A DNA stretch of 6,920 bases from Bacillota bacterium (GCA_012799115.1 JAAZLY010000003.1:1-6920), one strand, 5' to 3'; positions 1-5,671 are shown, counted from the first letter of the stretch. Translations and numbers: made by a program. The notes: generated from the letters alone by a model not told the origin.

Positions 1-704
1 GCACCAGAACGATAGTCAACGTTTGTTGCAAAACCAACAGCTTCGAGTTGGTCGGCTAAGTAGTCACCAACAGCAGAACGTTGATCTTCGCTACGGGCAA
101 GGATTAGGATTTCGATGGGTTGCTCATCATAATGCCATTTGCCATCTACGAGCGAGGCACCAGCATTCATCATTTCTTCAGTGATAACTTGCTTTGCCAG
201 TTCGAAGTCATAGGCATATTTGAACTCAAGTGACCGTGCGGTTTCTACAACACGGGAGTAGTCAACATAGGCATTGTTCAGCATGGTAGCCTTAGGAAGA
301 GCTAGCCCACCATATAGTTCTTGTGCAATGTAGTCACGGTCGATAAGCCAGTTTGTTGCCTCGCGAATTCTGCGGGAACTAAATGGATTGAATCGACCAT
401 CTTCAAAAGTAGGACCCACAGGGTTCCATGTGATTTCACTATAGGATCCGAATGTTTGATAGTAGTCTAGATTTGGATCGCTGATAATGGTTGCAAATGG
501 AACGGGTTCCGATGATGTTGATGCATAAACGTCAATGTCTCCAGCTTGAAGACGAGCGACAGCGTTAGTTACGGATGGCTCTTCGACGATGATTACTTCA
601 TCGACCCAAGTGGCCATACGCTTTTCTTGTGCACCGGCGCTGAAGGCCATAGCTAACAATAAGATTGTTACCAGAACGCTAATAGTTAACTTACGGTTTG
701 ACAC
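1..704 (-). CDS. ABC transporter substrate-binding protein, family 5 (peptide/nickel type), 5' part only
   Basis: This is the N-terminal 234 residues of an exported binding protein that would deliver a peptide-like or other small ligand to an ABC importer; the 3' end lies outside the window. I read the frame from the complementary strand and it is open throughout. I chose the GTG start at 704 because AAGGAAGGTGA sits just upstream and the reading then opens with a clean signal peptide: SNRK, a hydrophobic stretch over residues 6-22, and a signal peptidase I-like SAGA|QE site after residue 25. In-frame ATGs at 734 and 725 are possible but add a poor leader. There is no lipobox cysteine. Family-5 signatures follow: LQAGDIDVYA at 52-61, WNPVGP at 93-98, and NPFSSRRIREATNWLIDRDY at 106-125. 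In usual members these lie some 200 residues into the protein, so the N-terminal lobe appears to be missing. The ligand cannot be told from this part. Confidence 0.88.
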   Translation of the reverse strand, partial: MSNRKLTISVLVTILLLAMAFSAGAQEKRMATWVDEVIIVEEPSVTNAVARLQAGDIDVYASTSSEPVPFATIISDPNLDYYQTFGSYSEITWNPVGPTFEDGRFNPFSSRRIREATNWLIDRDYIAQELYGGLALPKATMLNNAYVDYSRVVETARSLEFKYAYDFELAKQVITEEMMNAGASLVDGKWHYDEQPIEILILARSEDQRSAVGDYLADQLEAVGFATNVDYRSG

Positions 705-829
705 ACAAGTCACCTTCCTTTTCATAGATCTCATTTTGTAGATGCAAATCCTGATTCCTTACCCCCGCACCACCCCTTCGACGTAGTGTGTAGAATGTGT
801 CATCCAAATAGATGTCTATCAGTGTAGTA

Positions 830-858
830 ATTATGGCTAAAGTACGAAAATCCTGCAA
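830..858 (-). promoter_or_regulatory. Candidate sigma-A promoter for the substrate-binding protein gene
   Basis: On the minus strand TTGCAG (853-858) is followed after exactly 17 bases by CATAAT (830-835), five of six matches to the -10 consensus but only three of six at -35. An overlapping TTGATT (856-861) could also serve, with a longer spacer. Transcription would start near 823 and give a leader of roughly 120 bases before the GTG at 704. I see no recognised riboswitch in that leader. It contains only a short imperfect palindrome, ATAGACATCTAT, close to the predicted start. Confidence 0.4.
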
Positions 859-903
859 TCAAAAGGGGAAATTAACAATTGACTGCTGATAGGCCGTGCC
901 AAT

Positions 904-960
904 GGGCTTGTCCGCCATTCGTAAAAGTCTGGAAATTGATGTGAAGAAGAAAACAAGCCC
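904..960. repeat. Inverted repeat GGGCTTGT/ACAAGCCC in the gap behind the YheC/D gene
   Basis: Two perfectly complementary 8-base arms lie at 904-911 and 953-960, separated by 41 bases, in the intergenic gap (705-973) between the YheC/D stop and the substrate-binding protein gene. The distal arm on the minus strand is not followed by a T-run, so it is not a standard terminator for the upstream gene. The loop is long. It may be a weak transcript-end structure or chance. Confidence 0.25.
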
Positions 961-973
961 TTCTTGGTCGATA

Positions 974-1987
974 TTACTTCGAGGCCAAGTAAAGGGCGTA
1001 CAACAGAGGTTGGCAATAAATGGTGCGAGTGAGGTGCATGTCGCCCAAATCGGCAAACATGTGTTTCATGGGCTTGGCGTTGAGTTCGATGATCCACACC
1101 TTGCCCTCGAAATCCAGACCAAAATCGACACTTAGTTCTCCAAGGGACCCGAGGGATCCTTCAACAATATGGGCTACTCTGATACTTACGTCTACAAGCT
1201 CGGGCATGATGTTTCGCCCTGGAAAGGCTGACCGAAGTGCGTCCTCACCGAAGAGGATGGCCTGACAGATGTTCGTAACGTAGGCGTGACGCATCGCTAA
1301 TCGACTGAGCACCCCAGGAATTTCCCATGTTCCCGTCTGACCTTTTTGTAACAAGAGGCGAAGGTCGAAGGCTCGACCATCAATTGAGGCTAATGGTATG
1401 TATTGTTGGAGGAGAAAGTCAGGGCTCAAGGCGGGTTCGAGATGCTCGAGGAGCTCGTCTGTGGACCGAAAGGAAATCACAGGGGACAGGGTGCCCTGGT
1501 GGAGATGCAAGTATTCGCCATCAGCCACGACAAGGTAAACCCTGGTTCCGAGTTGACCGTGGGCAGATTTAAGAATAACCTGCTTAAATCGGCTTAGGTA
1601 GTCAAGGAGACGCTGCGGGGTATACAGACTTGTTTTTGGCAAGTATGTCTTAAGCGAAGTTCCTGCTAAGAGCTGATGAATCCACCATTTGTCGAAGCGT
1701 GTGACATGGTTAAAGACTTTGTTCTTACCAAGGATCGTTTCTAATCGGCTGACTACCTTTGGTTTCGGGCCGTAGTAACGGTTATACAGGGATGGGGGAA
1801 GGGGTACGTCCTCTTCTTCCCACCTCTGTCCGTTATAGACCAAGCCATGGACCTTGTGGTTCATCCAGTCAATTCTCCTCGGAGTGACAATGACCAAGTC
1901 CACATTGAGATCCTGAGCGGCTTCTTCATAGCCCGGAATCGGCTTAAAGAAGGGGGAGAGAAGTCCGATTTGCGTTTTCGGAGACAT
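974..1987 (-). CDS. YheC/YheD-family ATP-grasp protein (endospore coat-associated type)
   Basis: This 337-residue cytosolic protein of the YheC/D ATP-grasp family is predicted to bind ATP and ligate a carboxylate to an amine or similar partner; the substrate is unknown. In Bacillus subtilis YheC and YheD are associated with the forming spore coat. The N-terminal part resembles the family's opening (IGLLSPFFKP near residues 7-16, YNRYYGP around 67-73). The ATP-grasp core follows: VILKSAHGQLGTRVYLV, then FDLRLLLQKGQTGTWEIPG, AYVTNICQ, ELSVDFGLDFEGKVWIIELN and AKPM. The ELN-x-KP end is the usual metal/ATP-binding stretch. I chose the ATG at 1987 because AAGGAGG (1994-2000) lies six bases upstream. 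A GTG at 2068 with its own AAGGAGG is in frame and would add 27 residues. The protein is shorter than YheD (about 450 residues) and lacks the N-terminal barrel-like region of longer members. It runs divergently from the small gene at 2120. Confidence 0.88.
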   Translation of the reverse strand: MSPKTQIGLLSPFFKPIPGYEEAAQDLNVDLVIVTPRRIDWMNHKVHGLVYNGQRWEEEDVPLPPSLYNRYYGPKPKVVSRLETILGKNKVFNHVTRFDKWWIHQLLAGTSLKTYLPKTSLYTPQRLLDYLSRFKQVILKSAHGQLGTRVYLVVADGEYLHLHQGTLSPVISFRSTDELLEHLEPALSPDFLLQQYIPLASIDGRAFDLRLLLQKGQTGTWEIPGVLSRLAMRHAYVTNICQAILFGEDALRSAFPGRNIMPELVDVSIRVAHIVEGSLGSLGELSVDFGLDFEGKVWIIELNAKPMKHMFADLGDMHLTRTIYCQPLLYALYLASK

Positions 1988-2065
1988 AACGTACCTCCTT
2001 TCTTTACTGCATAATATTAGGAAGCTGTGACGCTGTTCCATAGGAGGGGAAACTCGGTACGTGGG

Positions 2066-2079
2066 CACTATGCCTCCTT
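2066..2079 (-). promoter_or_regulatory. Alternative ribosome binding site and GTG start for the YheC/D gene
   Basis: On the minus strand AAGGAGG (2073-2079) is followed after four bases by GTG (2066-2068). This GTG is in frame with the YheC/D gene and has no stop before the preferred ATG at 1987. The preferred start carries an identical AAGGAGG with a better six-base gap. The 27-residue extension (starting PTYRVSPPMEQRH) does not look like family sequence, so I keep 1987 as the main start. Confidence 0.3.
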
Positions 2080-2119
2080 GGCCCATTCCTACATATAGTG
2101 TTGTGAAGGAGGGATGAAA

Positions 2120-2386
2120 ATGGGTTTCAGAGATGCATGTTGCCGTTGCCCTGAAGCTTGGGCGAACTTCATCAACCGTTGGGCCTATATTATTCTCGGG
2201 GAAGATGAGGGTGGTTTGTTTGACGCCGAATGGCAGCTTGTTCAAGTGCAGGAAACGTACTTGGTCTTTAGGCGTCCAGTTGTGGATCTAGGTGGCTGGC
2301 AACGGGCGATCATTCCTTGTGGAAAGATTGTGGCTTTAGTGGAAGCTCCAGAGCCGCCGATTCCTGGGAACACATTACGCAGATAG
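2120..2386 (+). CDS. Small protein of unknown function (88 residues) divergent from the YheC/D gene
   Basis: I do not recognise this protein. The start is ATG at 2120, seven bases after AAGGAGG (2106-2112). An ATG at 2114 is in frame but too close to that site. The reading is supported by the ribosome binding site, by a strong terminator just after the stop, and by a sensible soluble composition; the opposite frame here reads poorly. Residues 1-20 are probably helical and carry a cysteine cluster DACCRCPEAW (Cys7, Cys8, Cys10). The rest alternates as short beta strands: WAYIIL at 21-26, EWQLVQVQETYLVFRR at 37-52, and GWQRAIIPCGKIVALVE at 59-75 with a fourth cysteine at 67. The tail is rich in proline. 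Strand order and the IIP-x-x-KIVAL pattern recall small SH3- or Sm-like barrels, which is only a guess. There is no signal peptide or membrane segment. Lying beside a spore-coat-type gene, it might have a sporulation role, but no promoter proves that. Confidence 0.7.
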   Translation: MGFRDACCRCPEAWANFINRWAYIILGEDEGGLFDAEWQLVQVQETYLVFRRPVVDLGGWQRAIIPCGKIVALVEAPEPPIPGNTLRR

Positions 2387-2400
2387 GCAAAAGAAAGTGC

Positions 2401-2429
2401 GAATCCACCCTGGGGGTGGATTCCTTTTT
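2401..2429 (+). terminator. Rho-independent terminator of the small unknown gene
   Basis: GAATCCACCC (2401-2410) and GGGTGGATTC (2414-2423) form a perfect 10-base-pair stem with a three-base loop, TGG. CTTTTT follows directly. It begins 14 bases after the stop at 2386, so it closes that gene and separates it from the acetyltransferase downstream. The 5' arm could also pair with the ribosome binding site of that next gene. Confidence 0.9.
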
Positions 2430-2491
2430 GCGTTATCTGTGGTACACTAGGTGTGAGCAAAAGCACATAGACAAGGTGGATTGGTAAGTGC

Positions 2492-3034
2492 ATGTCGTTC
2501 TTTAAGCAGTTTCCTGTCTTAGAGACAGAAAGGTTGGTTTTGCGGCAACTTAGGTATGAAGACGGTCCTGATATTCAAGCGTATTTCACTGAAGAGCTCG
2601 CAAGGTATTATGATTGGTGGCCAAGGACGGTGGCTGACGGAAGGGGTTTTGTACGTTTCTTCAAGACCGGATATGAGGAAGAGCAATCCATTCGTTGGGG
2701 TATAACCCTCAAACCGCATGACAAGGTCATCGGTACCTGCGGATTCAGCGACTTTGACCACTTCTCCAGAGCGGAGTTGGGTTATGAACTCTCGATGGAG
2801 CATTGGCATAAGGGGATTATGTCTGAGGCGCTTCGAGCATTGATTCCCTTTGGTTTTAACGAGATTGAGATGCACCGTATCCAAGCTTCGGTGTTTCCTG
2901 CGAACACCGCTTCTATTTGTCTTCTTGAGAAGTTCGGATTCCAGAAAGAGGGTATTTTACGCCAATACACCTATATCAAGTACCGCGATGTGTGGGAAGA
3001 CTGTCTGGTTATGGCCCTACTGAAAAATCCATAA
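2492..3034 (+). CDS. GNAT-family N-acetyltransferase, RimJ/RimL type
   Basis: This 180-residue cytosolic enzyme is predicted to move an acetyl group from acetyl-CoA to an amine. In this subfamily the known substrates are N-termini of ribosomal proteins, other proteins or small amines; the substrate here is unknown. The usual RimJ/L opening is present: LETERLVLRQLRYED at residues 10-24. The core strand VIGTCGFSDFD (79-89) leads into GYELSMEHWHKGIMSEAL (97-114). There the acetyl-CoA-binding loop reads W-H-K-G-I-M-S, a variant of the common W-G-K-G-Y/I-A-T. NTASICLLEKFGFQKEG (138-154) is the conserved C-terminal motif with Asn138 and the E-K-x-G-F turn. Length is normal for the family. The start is ATG at 2492; its binding site AAGGTGG (2473-2479) is weak and sits 12 bases away. 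It stands alone, with a terminator upstream and a convergent gene downstream. Confidence 0.92.
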   Translation: MSFFKQFPVLETERLVLRQLRYEDGPDIQAYFTEELARYYDWWPRTVADGRGFVRFFKTGYEEEQSIRWGITLKPHDKVIGTCGFSDFDHFSRAELGYELSMEHWHKGIMSEALRALIPFGFNEIEMHRIQASVFPANTASICLLEKFGFQKEGILRQYTYIKYRDVWEDCLVMALLKNP

Positions 3035-3074
3035 GAAAAAAGGAGTACAGATGCAATTGCGCTCTGTACTCCTT
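3035..3074 (-). terminator. Terminator of the methionine gamma-lyase gene, between convergent genes
   Basis: AAGGAGTACAGA (3040-3051) pairs perfectly with TCTGTACTCCTT (3063-3074), a 12-base-pair stem around an 11-base loop that itself contains the palindrome GCAATTGC. On the minus strand the stem runs straight into six Ts (3041-3036), so it mainly ends the lyase transcript, starting six bases after its stop. The plus-strand side lacks a good T-run (CTAAC), so it would stop acetyltransferase transcription only weakly. Confidence 0.85.
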
Positions 3075-3079
3075 CTAAC

Positions 3080-4276
3080 TTAGAGGGTATCAAGAACCCT
3101 CTTCAAATCCGCGATGATGTCTGCGGCATCCTCAAGACCAACGGAAAGGCGTACGAGCCCATCGGTGATCCCGCATGCCTCTCTTTCTTCCGCGTCGTAG
3201 GGGGAATGAGTCATCGAAGCAGGGTGCTGAATCAATGTCTCAGTATCTCCCAGGCTTACCGCGAGGGTGCAGAGCTGGACGTTGTTCATGAGCGTTCTGC
3301 CGGCTCCAACCCCACCATGGAGCTCAAAGGCGATCATGGCTCCTGGCAGAAGCATTTGCTTTTTCGCTAGTTCATATTGGGGAAAGGTCTCAAGGCCTGG
3401 ATAATAAACGGTCTCCACTGCCGGGTGCTCTTGGAGGAATTCTGCCACGATCTGAGCATTCTCGCAGTGCTTTTCCATGCGCAGTGGCAACGTCTTCAGG
3501 CCGCGGCAAATGAGATAGGCATCGAAGGGGCTCAAGGATGCACCAGTCATATCTTTAACGCCAAAGTAGCGAACTTGATCCATGAACTCCTTCTTACCGG
3601 CAACCACACCTGCAATCACATCGCCATGTCCGTTTAGATACTTTGTAGCTGAATGCAAGACTACGTCTGCCCCAAGCTCAATGGGCCTCTGCAAGTAGGG
3701 AGTACAGTAGGTATTGTCTACAAAGACCATACAGCCAGGGATTTCGTGTGCCAATGCACAGATTGCGGGAATATCGGCAATCGTCAAGGTAGGATTGGCG
3801 GGAGACTCAAGATAGACGATCTTAGTAGTAGGGCGTAGGGCACTACGAACCTCATCGAGGTTACTGGTATCAACGAACGTGGTCTCAACCCCGAACTTGC
3901 TGGCACCATGCCCCAAGAAAGCGAAGGTGCATCCATAGAGGGTCTTACCAGCGACAATGTGATCGCCTGGTTGCAGAGCACTCCAGAAAGCCGAGGTGAT
4001 CGCTCCCATTCCCGAGGCTGTCGCTACAGCTGCCTCTGCTCCCTCTAGTAGTGCGATTTTTTCCTCAAGCTCGGTTGAGTTAGGATTGCCGAGTCTGGTG
4101 TAGATATAACCCTCTTCTTCGAGAGCAAAACGCCTTGCCCCTTGTTCTGCGGAATCAAAGCGAAACGTAGACGCTTGGTAGATTGGAGTGACCAGGGCCC
4201 CTGCTGCATTCGGGCTGTGACCGCCATGAATTGCCCGCGTGGCGAATCCCATTCGCTTTAGATCGTCTTTGTTCAT
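3080..4276 (-). CDS. mdeA: L-methionine gamma-lyase (PLP-dependent)
   Basis: This 398-residue cytosolic enzyme should split L-methionine into methanethiol, ammonia and 2-oxobutyrate, and may also act on homocysteine. It belongs to the Cys/Met-metabolism PLP family. The features that set true methionine gamma-lyases apart from cystathionine lyases and synthases are visible and nearly match Pseudomonas putida numbering: Tyr59 and Arg61 in YIYTRLGNP, Tyr114 and the hallmark Cys116 in TLYGCTFAF, and Lys241-Asp242 in VKDMTGA. PLP is held by Asp187 in VDNTYCTPYLQRP and by Lys212 in HSATKYLNGHGD. The C-terminal part has QHPASMTHSPY and GLVRLSVGLED. The start is ATG at 4276, six bases after GGAGGG (4283-4288); the frame is open further upstream, but that stretch contains the promoter. 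It is a single-gene unit with its own promoter and terminator. Confusion with MetC/MetB is unlikely given Cys116 and the KDMTGA motif. Confidence 0.95.
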   Translation of the reverse strand: MNKDDLKRMGFATRAIHGGHSPNAAGALVTPIYQASTFRFDSAEQGARRFALEEEGYIYTRLGNPNSTELEEKIALLEGAEAAVATASGMGAITSAFWSALQPGDHIVAGKTLYGCTFAFLGHGASKFGVETTFVDTSNLDEVRSALRPTTKIVYLESPANPTLTIADIPAICALAHEIPGCMVFVDNTYCTPYLQRPIELGADVVLHSATKYLNGHGDVIAGVVAGKKEFMDQVRYFGVKDMTGASLSPFDAYLICRGLKTLPLRMEKHCENAQIVAEFLQEHPAVETVYYPGLETFPQYELAKKQMLLPGAMIAFELHGGVGAGRTLMNNVQLCTLAVSLGDTETLIQHPASMTHSPYDAEEREACGITDGLVRLSVGLEDAADIIADLKRVLDTL

Positions 4277-4310
4277 CAAATTCCCTCCATTTTTACATCC
4301 TGTTAACTCT

Positions 4311-4339
4311 ATTATACACGACCATAATATGTTTGGAAA
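4311..4339 (-). promoter_or_regulatory. Sigma-A promoter of the methionine gamma-lyase gene
   Basis: On the minus strand TTTCCA (4334-4339) and a perfect TATAAT (4311-4316) are separated by 17 bases. Transcription would start near 4304, leaving a leader of about 28 bases before the ATG at 4276. That is too short for a SAM or T-box riboswitch, so any methionine control would have to act at the promoter itself. Confidence 0.7.
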
Positions 4340-4347
4340 GTAATGGA

Positions 4348-4361
4348 CCTCTGGCAAGAGG
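4348..4361. repeat. Short palindrome in the gap between the divergent lyase and membrane-protein genes
   Basis: CCTCT (4348-4352) and AGAGG (4357-4361) are perfect inverted arms around GGCA. The element lies nine bases upstream of the lyase -35 box and about 60 bases before the start of the membrane-protein gene. It is well placed for an operator serving either direction, or could be a small hairpin in the plus-strand transcript, followed by TTTCAGTTTTT. It is short enough to arise by chance. Confidence 0.25.
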
Positions 4362-4420
4362 ATTTCAGTTTTTCTCGAGGTATATTGTAGCAAGGAGACT
4401 AAGAACAGAGAGGGTTGTTT

Positions 4421-4966
4421 ATGGAAAAGGCAAGACGTGACTTGGCGCTACGTACGAAGAGAGGTTTGCATTTCATCATGGCCTCCATCGTGATTTGGAT
4501 AGGAATCTTGATAGTCTGGCTGGTTCCTGTGGAGAACATTCTTACTCGTAACTTGTTGACGTTTTTCTGCACTGCTCCTTTGATGCCCCTAGCCTACGCA
4601 ATTTCAAGAGTACTCAAAGCGGAGTTTTCTCCGAAGGATAATCCCCTCAACAATTTGGGCATCCTTTTTTCCGTGAATCAGTTCTTGTACATCCTGATCG
4701 CAATGTGGGCCTACGCTGCAGCTCCGGCTAATATGGTCATGATCCTAGCGATGATCTTTGGTGCACATTTACTTCCCTTTGGATGGCTGTACCAGTCTGG
4801 GGCTTACTATACCATGTCGATCATCGTTCCTTTGGCGGCGTTGATCATCGGTTATAACCTCCCAGAAGAGCGAGTGTTCATCTTGGCTGGCATCATGATT
4901 GTTGTAGAACTGATCTTCTCACTTTGGCTGGGGATGGAAATTCGAAAACAAGGGGAGGCGGACTAA
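4421..4966 (+). CDS. Six-helix membrane protein, DUF7010-like
   Basis: This 181-residue integral membrane protein has no known function. After a basic head (MEKARRDLALRTKRGLHF) come about six hydrophobic helices, beginning near residues 19, 46, 75, 103, 128 and 149. The pattern of a basic RRDL-x-x-R-x-KRG-x-HF head, a PLAYAISRVLKAEF loop, a DNPLNNLG segment and GAHLLPFGWLYQS-x-AY resembles what I recall of the DUF7010 family; this is from memory, not a search. I chose the ATG at 4421 because AGAGAGGG (4407-4414) lies six bases upstream; a TTG at 4415 is in frame but overlaps that spacing. The stop at 4966 is one base before the GTG of the next gene, so the two are almost certainly co-transcribed and translationally coupled. 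I found no convincing -35/-10 pair in the gap, only TATATT at 4381. Confidence 0.82.
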   Translation: MEKARRDLALRTKRGLHFIMASIVIWIGILIVWLVPVENILTRNLLTFFCTAPLMPLAYAISRVLKAEFSPKDNPLNNLGILFSVNQFLYILIAMWAYAAAPANMVMILAMIFGAHLLPFGWLYQSGAYYTMSIIVPLAALIIGYNLPEERVFILAGIMIVVELIFSLWLGMEIRKQGEAD

Positions 4967-4967
4967 T

Positions 4968-5621
4968 GTGAAGGAGAACATCGTAGCTACATTCTCTATT
5001 GTAGGTTTTGATCCTGAAACGAAAGAATGGGGAATTGCAGTACAGTCCAAGTTCTTGGCTGTGGGGTCGGTGGTACCTTGGGCCCAGGCCAATGTAGGGG
5101 TCATTGCCACACAGTCCTATGCGAATACGAGATTTGGACCGGAGGGTCTCAAGCTTCTGTCTGAAGGCAAGAGTGCCCAAGAAGTGATGGATATTCTGAT
5201 CGCAGGGGACGAAGAACGCCATCTTCGCCAGGTTGGAATAGTGGACAGCAAGGGTAATGCCGCCACCTTTACAGGTGATCAATGCCATGCTTGGGCAGGT
5301 GGAATGACCGGACCATATTACGCAGCCCAGGGAAACATCTTGGTGAGTGAAGAGACGGTACAAGCCATGGCCGAGGCATTCGAAAGAACGACAGGCGATC
5401 TATCGTACCGTCTCCTAGAGGCCCTAGATGCCGGTCAGAGGGCTGGCGGGGACTCTCGAGGTCAACAGTCTGCAGCTCTCTTCGTTGTTCAGGATCAGGC
5501 AGGCTATCGTGGCTATAATGATGTGAAGGTGGATCTGAGAGTAGACGACCACCAGCAACCCATCACGGAGTTGAAGCGCATTTTCGCTTTGCACCAGGAG
5601 ATTGTTGCCAAACGGGGATAA
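4968..5621 (+). CDS. DUF1028 family protein, Ntn-hydrolase superfamily type
   Basis: This 217-residue cytosolic protein belongs to DUF1028, a family placed in the Ntn-hydrolase (proteasome-like) fold group but without an agreed reaction. Family signatures run through it: ATFSIVGFDPETKEWGIAVQ near residues 7-26, KFLAVGSVVPWAQANVGVIA at 28-47, TQSYANTRFGPEGL just after, then RQVGIVDSKGNAATFTGDQC, YAAQGNIL, and AGGDSRGQQSAALFVV. Thr8 and Ser10 lie where an N-terminal nucleophile would be expected if the leader is removed; that is inference. The GTG start at 4968 follows GGGGAGGC inside the end of the preceding gene. The protein ends soon after the core domain and carries none of the C-terminal peptidoglycan-binding extension seen in some relatives. 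It is the second gene of a pair with the membrane protein, which suggests shared function or regulation. No signal peptide is seen. Confidence 0.9.
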   Translation: MKENIVATFSIVGFDPETKEWGIAVQSKFLAVGSVVPWAQANVGVIATQSYANTRFGPEGLKLLSEGKSAQEVMDILIAGDEERHLRQVGIVDSKGNAATFTGDQCHAWAGGMTGPYYAAQGNILVSEETVQAMAEAFERTTGDLSYRLLEALDAGQRAGGDSRGQQSAALFVVQDQAGYRGYNDVKVDLRVDDHQQPITELKRIFALHQEIVAKRG

Positions 5622-5657
5622 AAAAAGTCCTTCAGGCTCCTTTCACGGGGCCTGAAG
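5620..5657 (-). terminator. Terminator of the SatP gene, between convergent genes
   Basis: Bases 5630-5640 (CTTCAGGCTCC) pair with 5647-5657 (GGGGCCTGAAG) in an 11-base-pair stem with one G-U wobble and a six-base loop, TTTCAC. On the minus strand the stem is followed by GAC and seven Ts (5626-5620), so it ends the satP transcript. The hairpin starts nine bases after the DUF1028 stop, but the plus-strand side has no T-run, so its effect on that operon is less certain. Confidence 0.82.
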
Positions 5658-5671
5658 AACCTCAACAAAGT

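Noticed and set aside
1..704. Substrate-binding protein as a pseudogene broken by a frameshift.
   Set aside because: Frame-by-frame reading shows a single uninterrupted frame with signal peptide, ribosome binding site and conserved motifs; the missing lobe is not explained by a frame change inside the window.
837..1135. Overlapping open frames on both strands (837-1097 minus, 859-1056 minus, 896-1135 plus).
   Set aside because: They overlap the well-supported 3' end of the YheC/D gene, lack good ribosome binding sites, and their proteins look like out-of-frame sequence.
2092..2099. CATATAGT, resembling the -10 element of mother-cell sporulation sigma factors, ahead of the small gene.
   Set aside because: There is no fitting -35 element, and transcription would begin right at the ribosome binding site (2106), leaving no usable leader.
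1988..2245. Extension of the YheC/D frame upstream to an ATG at 2245.
   Set aside because: The added residues resemble no family sequence, there is no ribosome binding site at 2245, and the stretch is antisense to the better-supported small gene at 2120.
3377..3838. Plus-strand open frames inside the methionine gamma-lyase gene (3377-3637, 3653-3838).
   Set aside because: They are shadows of a strongly supported minus-strand gene and have no ribosome binding sites.
4277..4304. Possible SAM or T-box riboswitch before the methionine gamma-lyase.
   Set aside because: The predicted leader is only about 28 bases, far too short for either.
4277..4393. Extension of the methionine gamma-lyase to an ATG at 4393.
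   Set aside because: The extra 39 codons run across the TATAAT promoter and the GGAGGG site, and family members begin at the MNKDDLKRMGFATRAIH position.
4893..5363. A 156-codon open frame on the minus strand opposite the DUF1028 gene.
   Set aside because: It is antisense to a gene with clear family motifs throughout, and its translation has the uneven composition of a shadow frame.
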